This document shows, piece by piece, positions 36,565-46,900 of a stretch of 64,000 nt of DNA. This stretch comes from Cinnamomum chago (lineage: Eukaryota; Streptophyta; Magnoliopsida; Laurales; Lauraceae): positions 113,538,001 through 113,602,000 of the forward strand of contig CP142453.1 of NCBI GenBank assembly GCA_038049695.1. The letters run 5' to 3'. A program made the translations under genes and the position numbers. Positions within the stretch are counted from its first letter, which is position 1, and every line of letters starts with the position of its first letter. The notes below the pieces were generated by a model. It searched no databases. It saw only the letters and a list, made by a program, of their open reading frames with translations, and had not been told where the DNA came from.

Positions 36565-39423
36565 ATGATGGCAAGTTGGAGATCCAAAGCTTCATTAAGT
36601 TCCAAGAAAGATTCTTTCAGGACTCATCAGTTTCAAGAATTGAAAAGGAATATTAGAATAATACTATATATGAGTATACCGCAAATCTCAGTCAAAGTAA
36701 TGAATTATGTTTACTTCTAGGATATTTATTGAAGGAAAACGCCCCCTTCTCTTCCATGAAAACTGCAGAATGATACCAGTTTTCCTTCTAGAATCGGGGG
36801 TATCATCTCCAAGCATCCTTTCTTATTGAGGCTTGAATTGCTTATCAAAGTTGTAGCACTTTAGGCGTCCAGATGCATGATTCTCACTAGTTACTTTAAT
36901 TCTGAAGCCTAATGAAGATTCTCAGCAAAGGCAAAAGATCACCTTGAAATATCTCTTCCTCCAACCTTTTCAAGTGAGGAAAAAAATCATTGAACCTTCA
37001 TCACCTGTTATGCAAAAGAGGGAAAAAGTGAAACTGCAGCAACAAATTTCATCTTCTTTTTATGTTATGACTCATTGTGTGATGCATTTTCTTTTATGAT
37101 TGGAAAGGTATAGTGTGTTAATAGTTGTAGTGAAAAGAAGTTGTATGCCAAATTGCCAATCCACCGGCAGTGGTGGGGTACCTCCCCTCTATAGAAACAA
37201 CTGGGGATAATCCTGGCTGTAGTACTGTTGGTGAGGGACTTGAAAAGTGTGTGCGCGTGTGAGTATGAATATTTACCAGAGCAATAGAACAAATTAAAAA
37301 AAAATACCATAGCAATAAAACCAACAAAAAAAAAAATGAATACAAGAATAACCAACCACTTTGAGAGGGTCTCTTTCTTCACGTGATAGAAAGGATGGAG
37401 GAAACAAGGACTTTACGCCACAGGAAGCAAAGAGGTCTTGTGTTCGACACCTACCTCCGTTAGCCACCCCCCATAGTTTTACCCAGTGCATGTGGATAGG
37501 AGGGTTTGCATGTGCTCCTAGGGATTAGTTCTCGACTGTCCAGAATCGAATGTCCTTTAGGCTCAGGGCCAAAGGCTCCTGGGCTGGGATAGGCGGAAGA
37601 TACCCTTCGTTATTAAAAAAAAGGGGTTTCTTGATTTTCATAAAAGGTGTATAAATTTATGTGTATATGCATATTGCATTTTCACTTTTCCATAATGGGT
37701 ACTGTTGAAAGTGTCTTAGAATAATTGTATCATTTCAAGTTGGCACCTGTTTTATTTATGGATTTTCTTGCAATAAATGACATGATTTATTCCTTTTAGT
37801 TTTACTCAATGGGTTCTTGATGGGTTCTGTGCAGGAAATTAGGCTGGGACCCTAAGTCTGGTGAGAGCCACTTGGATGCAATGCTGAGAGGGGAGATCTT
37901 GACAGCACTTTCTTTATTTGGGCATGATGCAACACAGACTGAAGCAGTTAGGCGTTTTCAGGCATTTGTTGATGATAGAAATGCATCTTTACTCCCTCCT
38001 GACATTAGAAAGGTTGACAAATTCAAAATTATCAATTATGTACTCAATTTGAACCATTTTCTTCTTCCATTTACACAACCCTACTGTTATGTCAATGTGA
38101 AATATCTTGTAGGCAGCGTATGTTGCGGTAATGCAAAGTGTGAGCGCTTCAAACAGAGCTGGATATGAATCCCTTTTAAGAGTTTATAAGGAGACTGATT
38201 TGAGCCAGGAGAAAGTGCGCATTCTAGGTATGTCAATACTCAGTACTTGATTGGAGATGTAGCAAAATATCTGGGTCATCCCACTTTGCTTGTAATGGAG
38301 AATCTTATTACACATCATGCTGTGTAGGTTCACTGGCATCTTGTCCAGATCCAGATATAGTTCTTGAAGTTCTGAATTTCCTCTTGACCTCAGAGGTATC
38401 CTGGTTTGGTTTCTTATTGTTTGACTAATATACCAAGGCCTAAGATTTTACTTAATGAAGGTACTTATATATCAAACTCTTTTATAGGTTCGAAGTCAAG
38501 ATGTTGTTCACGGACTGGCAGGAATAAGTAGCGAAGGGCGTGAAATTGCATGGAAATGGCTGAAGGTACTTATTCTCCCAGTTTTCAATATAAGAATATT
38601 AACGCTAAAGCTAGGGAATTTAATAACATTTTTCATTGTTTTTATGGAACTTTTTTTCCCATAGCAAACTACACTTTCTGATAGCTATTGGAATCTCTCT
38701 CCTTCACATCTCTGTTCTAAACTGTTGTAATCCTATTACACATCCATCCTATTTACACGTCCCACCGGGTTTTGATAGATCCGAATGGAGTGAACCATTG
38801 GATCGATGGTCAATTTTATTGTTTTATATAAAGCCGTTGAACTTGTGGACGGTAGATGAATGGGGTAGAGGTATTAGATTTTCTTCAAATTTGATATCTA
38901 GGTTGGCCCCACTTGGATCTTTCGATCCAAGGCAACTTTCAAATACCATGCTATCAAACAGCATTATACCATAAAGTCTCATAGCTTTGCTAACTATCGT
39001 AGGTTACATGATGCACAAATGATGTTTAGTTGGCATCTAATGATGCTCCATTTTTCTGGGATGCAGGATAACTGGGATCACATCGTAAAGAAATGGGGTT
39101 CGGGATTTCTAATCACCCGTTTCGTGAGTTCCATTGTGTCACCGGTTTGTCGCCAAACTCTCTTTTTGAAGTGACATATTATTCATCCACGAGATTTCTA
39201 TTTCTGAATATAATGCTTCCTACTTTTAATGTTCCAGTTCTGCTCTGACGAGAAGGCAAATGAAGTAGAGAAATTTTTTGCGACTCGTACACAGTCTTCA
39301 ATTGCTAGGACATTGAAGCAAAGCCTTGAGAGAGTCCGGATCAACTCAAGGTGGGTTCATAGTATAAGAAATGAGAAATCCCTTGGTGAGTTTGTGAAGG
39401 AATTGACACACTGCAAGCAATAG
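12683..39423 (+). CDS. APM1: M1 zinc aminopeptidase, APM1 / puromycin-sensitive type, 19 exons
   Basis: Homologue of plant aminopeptidase M1, a zinc exopeptidase that removes N-terminal residues and, in Arabidopsis, is tied to auxin transport and root growth. Exons: 12683-12913, 12995-13140, 13658-13760, 18945-19131, 24836-24929, 25292-25445, 25755-25859, 25960-26076, 29320-29433, 33729-33911, 34745-35072, 35152-35273, 35356-35453, 37835-38012, 38113-38227, 38328-38395, 38488-38565, 39067-39144, 39238-39423. All introns are GT-AG and phases close to give 894 aa (about 880 is usual). The substrate-anchoring GAMEN motif is at residues 276-280; zinc ligands are H312, H316 and E335 (HELAH-X18-E) with catalytic E313; Y397 in ISYRKG is the expected transition-state tyrosine. 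Residues ~535-860 form the helical C-terminal ERAP1-like domain. The ATG at 12683 has an A at -3 and a G at +4 and aligns with the family start. It looks fully functional despite about 24 kb of intron. Family assignment is sure; the APM1 role is inferred. Confidence 0.95.
14673..15890 (+). mobile_element. Ty3/gypsy relic with gag fragment
   Basis: Residues encoded at about 15593-15871 (a coiled-coil-like run with LNVNQLS-type and [20 protein letters not shown] features, ending [13 protein letters not shown]) match the N-terminal gag region of plant Ty3/gypsy elements, probably chromovirus-like. Upstream sequence from about 14673, which opens TGATGCAGCAGC, may be LTR-derived. Protease, RT and integrase are absent, so this is an old broken fragment. 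Confidence 0.6.
16132..16488. mobile_element. Small MITE-like element
   Basis: The left edge, GGATCAAAATAGTAGTTGC, and the right edge, GCTACTCTATTTTGAACC, are imperfect inverted repeats. Just inside both ends are GTAGCGGCC / ATAGCGGCC words. There is no coding content. It sits in intron 3 of the aminopeptidase gene; the superfamily is uncertain. Confidence 0.45.
19346..19629 (+). repeat. 5' LTR of the copia element
   Basis: Begins TGTAAAGAAGCA and ends TCTCTAACA, giving the usual TG...CA termini. It pairs with 24468-24740 and carries about 11 extra bases near its start relative to that copy. Confidence 0.92.
19630..19641 (+). other. Primer-binding site, initiator tRNA-Met type
   Basis: TGGTATCAGAGC follows the 5' LTR directly and is the classic sequence complementary to the 3' end of plant initiator methionine tRNA, used by many Ty1/copia elements to prime minus-strand synthesis. 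Confidence 0.92.
20296..24400 (+). mobile_element. Copia gag-pol region (fossil)
   Basis: Recognisable parts in order: gag with a GTNYPYW motif near 20340; a zinc-knuckle-like [14 protein letters not shown] stretch near 21005; the protease region near 21350; integrase with a GAG-pre-integrase-like region and a core containing HSDVWGP near 21930; reverse transcriptase with CKWIFKIK near 23075 and the YVDD box near 23520; and RNase H sequence towards 24300. The region is broken and not expected to yield a full polyprotein. Confidence 0.9.
24451..24467 (+). other. Polypurine tract of the copia element
   Basis: CAAAGCTTGAGAGGGGG lies immediately before the 3' LTR, the normal site for plus-strand priming. 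Confidence 0.75.
24468..24740 (+). repeat. 3' LTR of the copia element
   Basis: Matches the 5' LTR from TGTAAAGAAGCA to ATCTCTAACA with about ten differences. It lies about 95 bp upstream of aminopeptidase exon 5, so its transcription and polyadenylation signals sit in the sense direction within the host intron. Confidence 0.92.
24930..25959 (+). other. Aminopeptidase exons 6-7 with short introns 5-7
   Basis: Introns 5 (24930-25291), 6 (25446-25754) and 7 (25860-25959) are short and AT-rich, with no insertion recognised. They flank the two exons that carry the GAMEN and HEXXH motifs, so the catalytic core is encoded in the most compact part of the gene. Confidence 0.7.
26768..27775 (-). mobile_element. 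5'-truncated LINE (L1-type) fragment, antisense
   Basis: Read on the minus strand, it encodes the C-terminal part of a plant LINE ORF2: a [19 protein letters not shown] stretch (within 27458-27880), a zinc-finger-like [14 protein letters not shown] motif near 27270-27300, and [17 protein letters not shown] near 27050-27110. These mark the zf-RVT region downstream of reverse transcriptase. The 3' end at 26768-26794 is a TAA-repeat tail, typical of plant LINEs. Endonuclease and RT are missing, and at least two in-frame stops (one where a tryptophan is expected, one where a cysteine of the finger is expected) show it is dead. Confidence 0.85.
28305..29045. mobile_element. Foldback MITE interrupted by a solo LTR
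   Basis: The left end (about 28314-28370) and the reverse complement of the right end (about 28980-29040) share TACCTCTCACGGATTTG and nearby words. Inner arms also match: CCCCCTCACACTCAC on the left against GTGAGTGTGAGGGGG on the right, and CACCCTAGTTTGATGTTAAT against its near complement. The 340 bp LTR plus its target duplication lies in the right half. Without it the MITE would be about 400 bp. The superfamily is not determined. Confidence 0.7.
28612..28951 (+). mobile_element. Solo LTR with perfect 5 bp target duplication
   Basis: Starts TGATGCAGC and ends CGGCATCA, with GGTTG immediately before (28607-28611) and after (28952-28956). An AATGAAATTGGGTTTTCC stretch near 28836 resembles the polyadenylation region of plant LTRs. 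No internal region or second LTR is present, as expected after recombination between LTRs. The start resembles the opening of the relic at 14673. Confidence 0.8.
30403..30614. repeat. Direct repeat, copy 1 (212 bp)
   Basis: Runs from GGGGCGGGTCGGGTTAAA to AAAGGTTGGAAAT and pairs with 32338-32550 at roughly 97% identity by eye. The ends are not TG...CA, so it is not a typical LTR. Confidence 0.85.
30615..32337. other. 1.7 kb noncoding segment between direct repeats
   Basis: Opens TGTCATGACCCAAATTCCGG. It contains paired phrases such as ACGTCCACTAAGGAC (twice, near 31177 and 31215) and GTCGCCCA (several times, 31740-32290). No long reading frame. It looks like a dispersed noncoding repeat inserted into, or copied beside, the flanking 212 bp unit. 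I could not place it in a family. Confidence 0.55.
32338..32550. repeat. Direct repeat, copy 2 (213 bp)
   Basis: Second copy of the unit at 30403-30614, same orientation, with only a handful of differences. Confidence 0.85.
33912..34744 (+). other. Aminopeptidase intron 10 (833 bp)
   Basis: An ordinary plant intron by composition, U-rich with a TTGCAG-type acceptor. No transposon boundaries or genes were recognised. Confidence 0.6.
36199..36235. repeat. C-homopolymer tract (37 bp)
   Basis: An uninterrupted run of C following CCGCCGCGCCCGCG. On the RNA-like strand this is poly-C; the opposite strand is poly-G with i-motif/quadruplex potential. Length is uncertain for technical reasons. Confidence 0.85.
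36451..36559. repeat. Compound microsatellite (TC)n(TG)n(AG)n
   Basis: Short TC runs, then about eleven TG units, then a long AG run of over 30 units to 36559. The apparent Arg-Glu or Ser-Leu reading frames here are artefacts of the repeat. Confidence 0.95.
37391..37623 (+). mobile_element. SINE-like repeat copy
   Basis: Contains a B-box-like GTGTTCGACACC at about 37440 and ends in an A run after CGTTATTAAAAAAAA near 37623. The length of about 230 bp and the tail suit a tRNA-derived SINE. A clear A-box or target duplication was not found. Confidence 0.45.
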
Positions 39424-39514
39424 GGAGGAGGGTGTTGTGAGGAAAGCTGTGGGGCTTTAATGCTTGTGTTTGTTTTAGATAAACACTATTTTAGGGTGAA
39501 GTAAAACAGCTAAA

Positions 39515-39520
39515 AATAAA
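39515..39520 (+). terminator. Polyadenylation signal of the aminopeptidase gene
   Basis: AATAAA about 90 bp after the stop codon at 39423, a normal position for a plant near-upstream element. Assigned by position only. Confidence 0.45.
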
Positions 39521-42500
39521 AACAGTGTGAGAAATGAATCTGATCAGATGTAAACCTTATGAAATGGGGGATGAGTAGTACAAGTCCTATTTTCTTGCAT
39601 GCCAGTGGGCTGGTCGGATGCTAGAGTCAGAATGGTCATGCTTGTCTAAATGCTGAAGGGCTTTTAACAAAATAAGAGAGTAAAAGGAGGCATCACCTGG
39701 GCATGTTGGATATCATTTAGTGAAATGATATCAACCCTGTGACTCAAGATCAAAGGGCTGTTAACTTAGATCAAGTGAATACTCAATCTGATGCAAATTT
39801 TGCTGTGGTTGAATTTTTTATTGTCTCGTAGACAAAAGTGGGCGCTGACTTGAGTGGTTACTAGGATCTAAGTTGGAAAGCTCCCCAAGTTGACTCTTGA
39901 GTCTCCTAAGTCACCTCGTTTTGATGAGGACCAAGTCAAATGCCATGGAGACTCAGCCGAGACAATGCATTTTAGTATATTGTTTGCATCTGAACTGTTT
40001 CATAGGAAGATCTGATTTTCAACAGCTAATGTTTATTTATTTTTTTAAGTATGTTCAAGATTTGGAGTAGGCATTTTATTTTTAATGATGTGGGTATCCT
40101 TGAAGGTATTTGCCCCAATAGGATGAATCGGACAAATCCCCGGGGTGGTGCCCTCTAAAGCCACACAGACGCACACCGGGGCAAATTTGGGGTGGTTTCA
40201 AACATAAGACGTGGGGAGCAAATGCACGCCTTTTGCTCCCACTCCACGTAATCCCTGGTATACAATTTAAAAATGGTAATTAGAATACTACTTGAAACTT
40301 ATATTTGATCCGTTACATTTGATATTTGGACTTACAAATTATGTAACGTGTAATATTTTTTTCCTTATTTTAGTATTTTTATTTAATATATAAATTAATA
40401 AATTTAAATTGATTATCATGACTGCATGTAAATAGCTGTATTGCTTATATTTTATACGAAATTTATCCCTTTTTAAAAATATTTCAAAATTACTTTTAAA
40501 AAAATGGCTCGCTTGAGGCACCTTGTTGACTCTGTTGAAGTCATATTTTTTGTATTGAACGAGTTGAGTCCAAATCATGAGCTTTCCATCCTTGACTAGT
40601 GTATGACTTTAAAGGCCTGGTAAATGAGGGTTCTTGTGTTGGGACAACCTTAGTTTGCTGTGAGCTGAATTGTTTTGTTCATTTTCATAACCGAATATTT
40701 GATCTGTTACATTTTCTTAACACATGGTGAGAGAATCTCTCACTTAAATATTGTCCTATATATATAATGGCAGTAACCCTCTTTCTGGGAGAGTGAAATG
40801 TGGCATTCTAAGGAACTCTCCTGCAAATAACAATGAAGAGTTAACCATTTTCTAAAGTTGAATTTTCTAATTTCAAATTACTTATCCCTTTTTTTTCTTT
40901 CCTAAACCATAGTGTACGATAATAACTTCTCTTTATTTCTCCGAAAATCATTTTCTTACATTACATTGACCATTTACCTTTAATGAGCCCCATGGATTAT
41001 TAAACAAACAAAAAAGAACAAATGCCCTTTAGCTTTGATAGTGGGCCCTACAGATCGAGGAAAAATATAGAGATCAAGTTTATTATGATTTTAGTGATAG
41101 GTGGACCGTCATGTCAGATCTAAGTTGGAAGATTTTGAGGCATTTTTATAAGTGGTATTTTGTGCTTTTTCCTCCTTATTTTTCATTGAATATTTGGTAT
41201 GGCTATTGTGGAAGCCAATTAATTTCATAATCCACACTTATTTTGAAATAATACTCAATTTATCCCTAAGTACAAATATAATCAAATCAATGTCCTAAAA
41301 TTTTTATTATTTACTTGATCTTTTCCTAAAAAAATTTAGTTGCCTAAAATCTCTCTTGTGAGTTCCCATCTTTATCACAATTTTTTTAATCATTTACATT
41401 TACTAATTTAACCAAATAAATTTATAGGTCCCATTATGAAAGTCAGATTTTTTTTCTCTTTTCAAACTCACAATTCATGGGGGATTTTCATAGGTTGTAT
41501 TCTTCTATTTTTTTTCTCTTTATTTTTCTTTTAATATTTAGTAAGATTAATCTGTGGGGCTCATTGTGGACATTTTTCTCCTCAATCTTCTTTCAATATT
41601 TGGTAGGATTAATCCGTGAGGCTCATTGTGGAAGCCAATTAATTCTAAAATCCACATTTAATACTGAAATGACACTCAATTTATGACTAAGACAAAATAT
41701 AATCAAATCAAGGTCCTAAAATCTTTACTATTTACTTGATCTTCCCCTAAAACTTTCCAACTGTTTAAAATTTCTCTAATGAGTTTCCATCTTTATTATG
41801 AATTATATGTTAATATTCATTTATAATTTATTTTAATATTTAGAAATATTTCTAATTAAAATTTTCATTATATTTTTTTTATCATGCCTGGGTTGGGCGC
41901 ATGCCTATTGCCCTAGTTACATATAAACTGAGCAGCAGGAAGCTACATCTGCAGGAAAACAGATTTCAGGGCAGCCAAGTTTGAGGATCCAAACACATGG
42001 GCAATTAGGCTGTCCTCAGAAAATGTACGTATGGAACCGTATGGCCATAAAGTAGTTCTATAGTTTAGATTTTGTCACTCGTGCCTAAATTTCTTCCATG
42101 TCCTCATGGGGGTTATCTAACTTTTAGTAAATTAAGTTGATCTTCAATTAAAATCCTGCCATATAATTGAAAGATATTCTTTCCAAGTGATCAATATCTG
42201 ATTCAGCCATTGCCCATTGGGTTGCATCATCTCTGATCATGGCTTATTTTTCTTGGTTAGGAAGGCAATTTTGCTTTAGCATAGATCTTCACCTTTGATT
42301 ATTGTCGCCAACTTCCAGATTTAATGGTCAGGGGGTGGTTGAAAACAAGAGATTTTACTATATTATCTACTAGTTCATATTGTAATCTATTCATAAAAAA
42401 ATGAGGTGTTTGGATAACTTAGAAAGTATCTTACAATATCTCACTTTCTACCAAAAACCTTCATATTACATTATTCAAGGATATGATGTATAAAATAATC

Positions 42501-42967
42501 TTTAAAAATCTTTTCTAAATATGAGTGGAGAGTTTGAGTAAAAACCATTGGAGAGTTCATTAGCAACCATTAATTATAGTCGCCCACTATAAGCTTTAAC
42601 ATTTATGAGTCCCACTATTAGATTGGCCCCACAGTGCTTATAAATTTATTGTGGGATCCTATAACCATATCACAACTACATAGCCCTTGTTAATTATCAA
42701 TATTCGGTAGGTCCTACAAGTATCATGCCCGGGGCTTTCATTGTGATTACCAACATTAGATAGGTCTCATAGTACCAAATTTAGTTGAGTCCCATGATTA
42801 CCAAGATTGAATTGTGTGATTGTACTTATCAGTTTGCAATAATTAAATAGGTCCTACTATTTGATAGCTCTCCTAGTGTTAATATGACTACCAACATCAA
42901 ATGGGCCGCATAATGATTTCTCATAAAAAAGCTAGATAGGGTCATTTGTAATGATTACCATTAGATG
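39521..42967. other. Intergenic DNA between the two genes
   Basis: AT-rich sequence. It includes a tandem pair with a 420 bp period (41180-41820) and a stretch from about 42540 rich in phrases such as GGTCCTAC, GGGTCCCA and ATTACCAACATT. No reading frame or RNA gene was recognised. Confidence 0.6.
41180..41820. repeat. Tandem duplication, ~420 bp period
   Basis: GTGGAAGCCAATTAATT recurs at about 41208 and 41628, followed in both by a similar ~190 bp run (ACTCAATTTAT, AATATAATCAAATCAA, CCTAAAAT, TTTACTTGATCTT). A third partial copy of the leading part lies near 41535-41575. Noncoding. Confidence 0.7.
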
Positions 42968-43667
42968 TATTATAGTATAATTATTAACATTTGGTGGACC
43001 CATGTTAATTAATCAACATTGCTTGGATCTCATGATTTGAATTTAATCTTATATATTTTTTATAATAGATGGGTCCTATCAAGATTATTAACACCAGTGA
43101 TTACTAATTAGTGGGTCTTGTGCTTGATTAATTGATTATATTCTCTTCATTTCTTATTTGGTACATCATCTTGTGAGTTTTTTTATAAATCGTAAAACAC
43201 TTCAAAGCTATATTAAAATCTGTAAAGATTGTCAAACACAATAAGTGACATAATATAATAATATGATATTATTTTATTCTATAATAATGAAATCTTATAA
43301 TATTTAAACTTGTTGATATTGTATTATGCACTTATCCAAACACCACCTAAAACTTTTAGGCCCTATTTTTTAGTGGAAATTCTGTATCCTGGAATTTCTG
43401 AATTCCATATTTGTTTACTAACATTTCTGGATTCAGCCACATAAAATGTTTCTTTTGACTTTTGGGAATCCATGAATTCCACTCCCTATGTATTTTGGTG
43501 GAATTCCTAGATGCTCAAATCCAAAGATACATCCATGAATTTCACTTTTTCAGAGAATTCAGGAATTTCTCGTATAGGAATTTCTATAATACCAGCAAAA
43601 GGCGGTAGACCTTGGTAGGAACCATAAAGTCATTGATTAGACCTTTAAAATTAAGCCAAAACTTTAG
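42968..43667. repeat. 700 bp dispersed repeat, copy A (upstream of the methyltransferase gene)
   Basis: Same orientation and clearly homologous to 62802-63490, from ATTATAGTATAATTATTAAC to AAATTAAGCCAAAACTT, including AATTAGTGGGTCTTGTG and TAGGCCCTATTTTTTAGTGG. It ends about 260 bp upstream of the start codon at 43931, inside the probable promoter region. Noncoding. Confidence 0.85.
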
Positions 43668-43798
43668 TAAGACGACTGCAGCGGCCCACTAGCAATGCGG
43701 CGCATGCCTCGTGCAGCTCGTGGTTTCATCGCTGAAATCTTCACTCAACTGCGTGCGCATGTCACTGTCAACTAAGAACACCAACCAAACCAACCATC

Positions 43799-43806
43799 TT
43801 TATATA
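43799..43806 (+). promoter_or_regulatory. TATA box of the methyltransferase gene
   Basis: TTTATATATG lies about 125 bp before the ATG at 43931 and about 30 bp before the CT-rich 5' leader, matching the expected spacing to a transcription start near 43830. Confidence 0.5.
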
Positions 43807-43831
43807 TGTGTTAACATGAAAACAAGCTCTG

Positions 43832-43833
<2 letters not shown>

Positions 43834-43871
<38 letters not shown>
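43834..43871 (+). promoter_or_regulatory. CT-repeat tract in the 5' leader
   Basis: About 19 CT units between the TATA box and the start codon. Pyrimidine-rich patches at plant transcription starts are common, and GA/CT repeats can bind BBR/BPC factors. Regulation is inferred only. Confidence 0.55.
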
Positions 43872-43874
<3 letters not shown>

Positions 43875-43930
43875 CATACATTAATTTCTGGTGAGAATAG
43901 TAATTAGTGGTGATTCCAATCTCTTTATCA

Positions 43931-46900
43931 ATGGCTGTGGACTCAAGCTCAAAGCCAGCGAAGAAGGCTAGTGTAGTGGAATTGCAGAGGCGTTTGGATG
44001 AAGGGAGAGTCCAAGATGAGGAGCTGAGGCAGCTCATGAGGACTGAAATTGCAAGGCGTCTCCAATGGGGCTACAAGCCCACTTATGACCAACAGCTTGC
44101 ACAACTTCTCTCCTTTGCCAAGTGTCAGTAACCCAATCCAATCCAGATTCCATTGGATTATGCAATGCATAAAGCCTTTTTTTTCCCCCTTCAAAACTAA
44201 TAGATTATTAGATGTGTTGGTTATGTGGAGGGTCCCACTCCCACATCATGTGCCCAGAATTTGTTTTTCATGGGCCTGGAGATTCCCAACTTTCCCTGGT
44301 TTAGGATATTCCTCTGGGACTTGGGTCCCTCCTGCATCTATCTAGCCAAAAGTTCCTATGTGCGTCTTCCACATGGAAATATGGAATGGCAAACAAGTGA
44401 AACCATTCCTATTTGGCTCCTCCCATTGAATCTAGCGGGGTTTATTTGTGCGACATGAGGATTCTATGAAAAAAATTCTGATTTTTCATGCAACCTACTC
44501 TTTTGTAGTTTGTTGTGACAAAATGAATTAATTCTTCTCATAAAAGAGGATTTTGATCTCCTATGAGAAACGCAGGAATACAATATTCCTCTCTTCCGTG
44601 AAAACAGAAATCCTAGGAGAGCGTAATCCTCTCGTTGCAGTAATAATAGCGGGCGTGTGTGATTTCCAAAAGGATTCTCTATCCACAACAGTTCACAAGA
44701 TTTGGACGGTCTAGATCAAATTTCTTATTTAACCTTTTTTTTTTTTAAACCTTTTTACAGCTCTGAGGCACATGAGCATTGCTACAGAGGTGGAAACGTT
44801 GGATGATCAAATGTATGAAGTTCCAATTTCTTTCCTCAAGATAATGTTTGGATCCAAAATCAAAGGAAGGTATATTTGTTGAATCTACTGGTTACCTTGT
44901 ACTAAAGTTCTGTGACTATAATATCATGTGACAATGAACTCTTGCTGGGGATGGATCATGGATGGCAATAGGTCAGGTTGAAATTGGACCCTAGGAATTA
45001 TGGGTATTCCTGATACTAATCAGACCTGAAGTTTAGATCCAGACCCAAACCCACTAACACAGTAAATAGTCAACTTACCTGTGCTTGGACTGGCCCACAA
45101 TAAAGATGTTGATATACTTAAGTCCAAGCAAATTTTATTACGTGCACTTTATAGTAATTCCATCTTCAGTTTCGAGTCAACATGTACAGTCCACTCTATA
45201 TTTTTCCTGAGTTGTCCAAATATGGAAAATTTTACTTCATGTCTTTGATATGAATGTAGAAACTTGTAGCACCGTCAAGCAAGTCAAAGACTAGATCCTT
45301 ATTGCCCTTTCAAAGTCACTTTGAGCTGTGTTGCAAAACTATTCTTCGGGTCCACCTCTCATCAAGATACGCTGTTGGGTCAATAGTCCTTCCACTTCTT
45401 CTATTAAAAATTAACTTATGGAATGCTATGCAGTTGTTGTTACTTTAAGGATGAATCAACAACATTGGACGAGGCTGAGACCGCAATGCTCGATCTATAC
45501 TGCGAAAGAGCTCAAATAAAAGATGGCCAAAGTGTACTTGATCTTGGATGTGGACAAGGAGCCCTCACTTTGCATGTAGCTCAGAAGTATAAGAAGTGTC
45601 ATGTGACTGCAATTACTAACTCAGTATCACAAAAAGAATTCATAGAGGAGGAGAGCAGGTAAGTTTGTTTGCTTGGAAATATGCTCCTTAGCTAACAATT
45701 TGTAGATCTCACCTTTTAAAAGACAGGTTTTTGCATGCCTGCCCCATTAGTCCTGTGAAAAGATTGGTGTTTGTTGATAGATTTCCTAAGCATGTTTAAT
45801 TCTTTAAGCTATTCTATTGCATTACCATTCATTTATGAATTTTTTGCTCCTCTCAGGATGCTTCAGCTGTCAAATGTTGAGGTTATATTAGCAGACATAA
45901 CCAAACTTGAAACAGAGGCCACCTATGATCGCATACTTGTGATTGAACTGTTTGAGGTATCATGCTTTTATTTTGCGATGAAAAAAGGAATTTAGGGTGT
46001 TTAGATGTACAATATTGTATTTACAATTTTATTTTCTTTTTCTACAGCATATGAAGAACTATGAGCTACTTCTTCGGAGGATATCAGAGTGGATGACCCC
46101 AGATGGCCTTCTATTTGTAGAGCATATATGCCACAAAACCTTCGCCTATCATTATGAGGTACAGGTTCAACTCCCAAATCAAAAGGACCAAGCTGTGAAC
46201 CACTATTGTGTTTCTAATTTATCCAATTTCTCGGCAGCCAAAGGGTTGTCAGTGATTAACAAGAGACTTGAATTTCCACATTATGGAACCATGGAACAAA
46301 AAAATGTTGCCAGCATAACCAAAATTGTTTGTGCTTAAAAGGGTGCATTTGGATGTACCCTGATTATAGAAGTTGGGGATTATCAGGAAAATGATCAGTT
46401 CCACTTCACACTTGAAGCTGTAAAAAAAACCACATTCTGCAATGCTTTTTTTTATTCCATCTTTCCATCAAAAAACAAAAAAATAAAAACTAGAAGATTC
46501 TCATAATTATTTGGGATGTTGAAGGCAGATAAGAAACTTCCAAATTCCAACTAACATAGTTAAAATTCTTGAGCCACCCCTGCATATTATGCAGAGTGAA
46601 TAGCCACTGTTTTGACAGAATCTTTGATAGTATATGTCTTCCTTACGTGTTTCAGCTGAGAGTCGCTGCTAAAATAATTCTCCACCCCCCATCTCCTTTT
46701 TACAATATTTAAAATACAATGGTTTCTGCTTATTTTTGCTTGATTGTGCTTATTGTGACAAGATACTTGGAAGTTTGAATGTTGATTGTGCGGGTTTTCT
46801 CTCTTTTAGCCTATCGATGAAGATGATTGGTACACTGAATACATCTTTCCTGCTGGAACAATGATTATACCATCAGCTTCCTTTCTTCTATATTTCCAGG

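Larger units (their letters stand above)
35454..37834 (+). other. Aminopeptidase intron 13 (2.4 kb)
   Basis: Holds a short tandem pair near 35860-36060 (CAGTGCAA-TCAGG-TTGGG words), an AG run near 36080-36098, a 37 bp C tract, a long TG/AG microsatellite, and a SINE-like copy near 37391-37623. The remaining sequence is AT-rich, with nothing recognisable. Confidence 0.65.

Noticed and set aside
36411-36720. Arg-Glu and Ser-Leu repeat reading frames
   Set aside because: They are translations of the AG/TG microsatellite.
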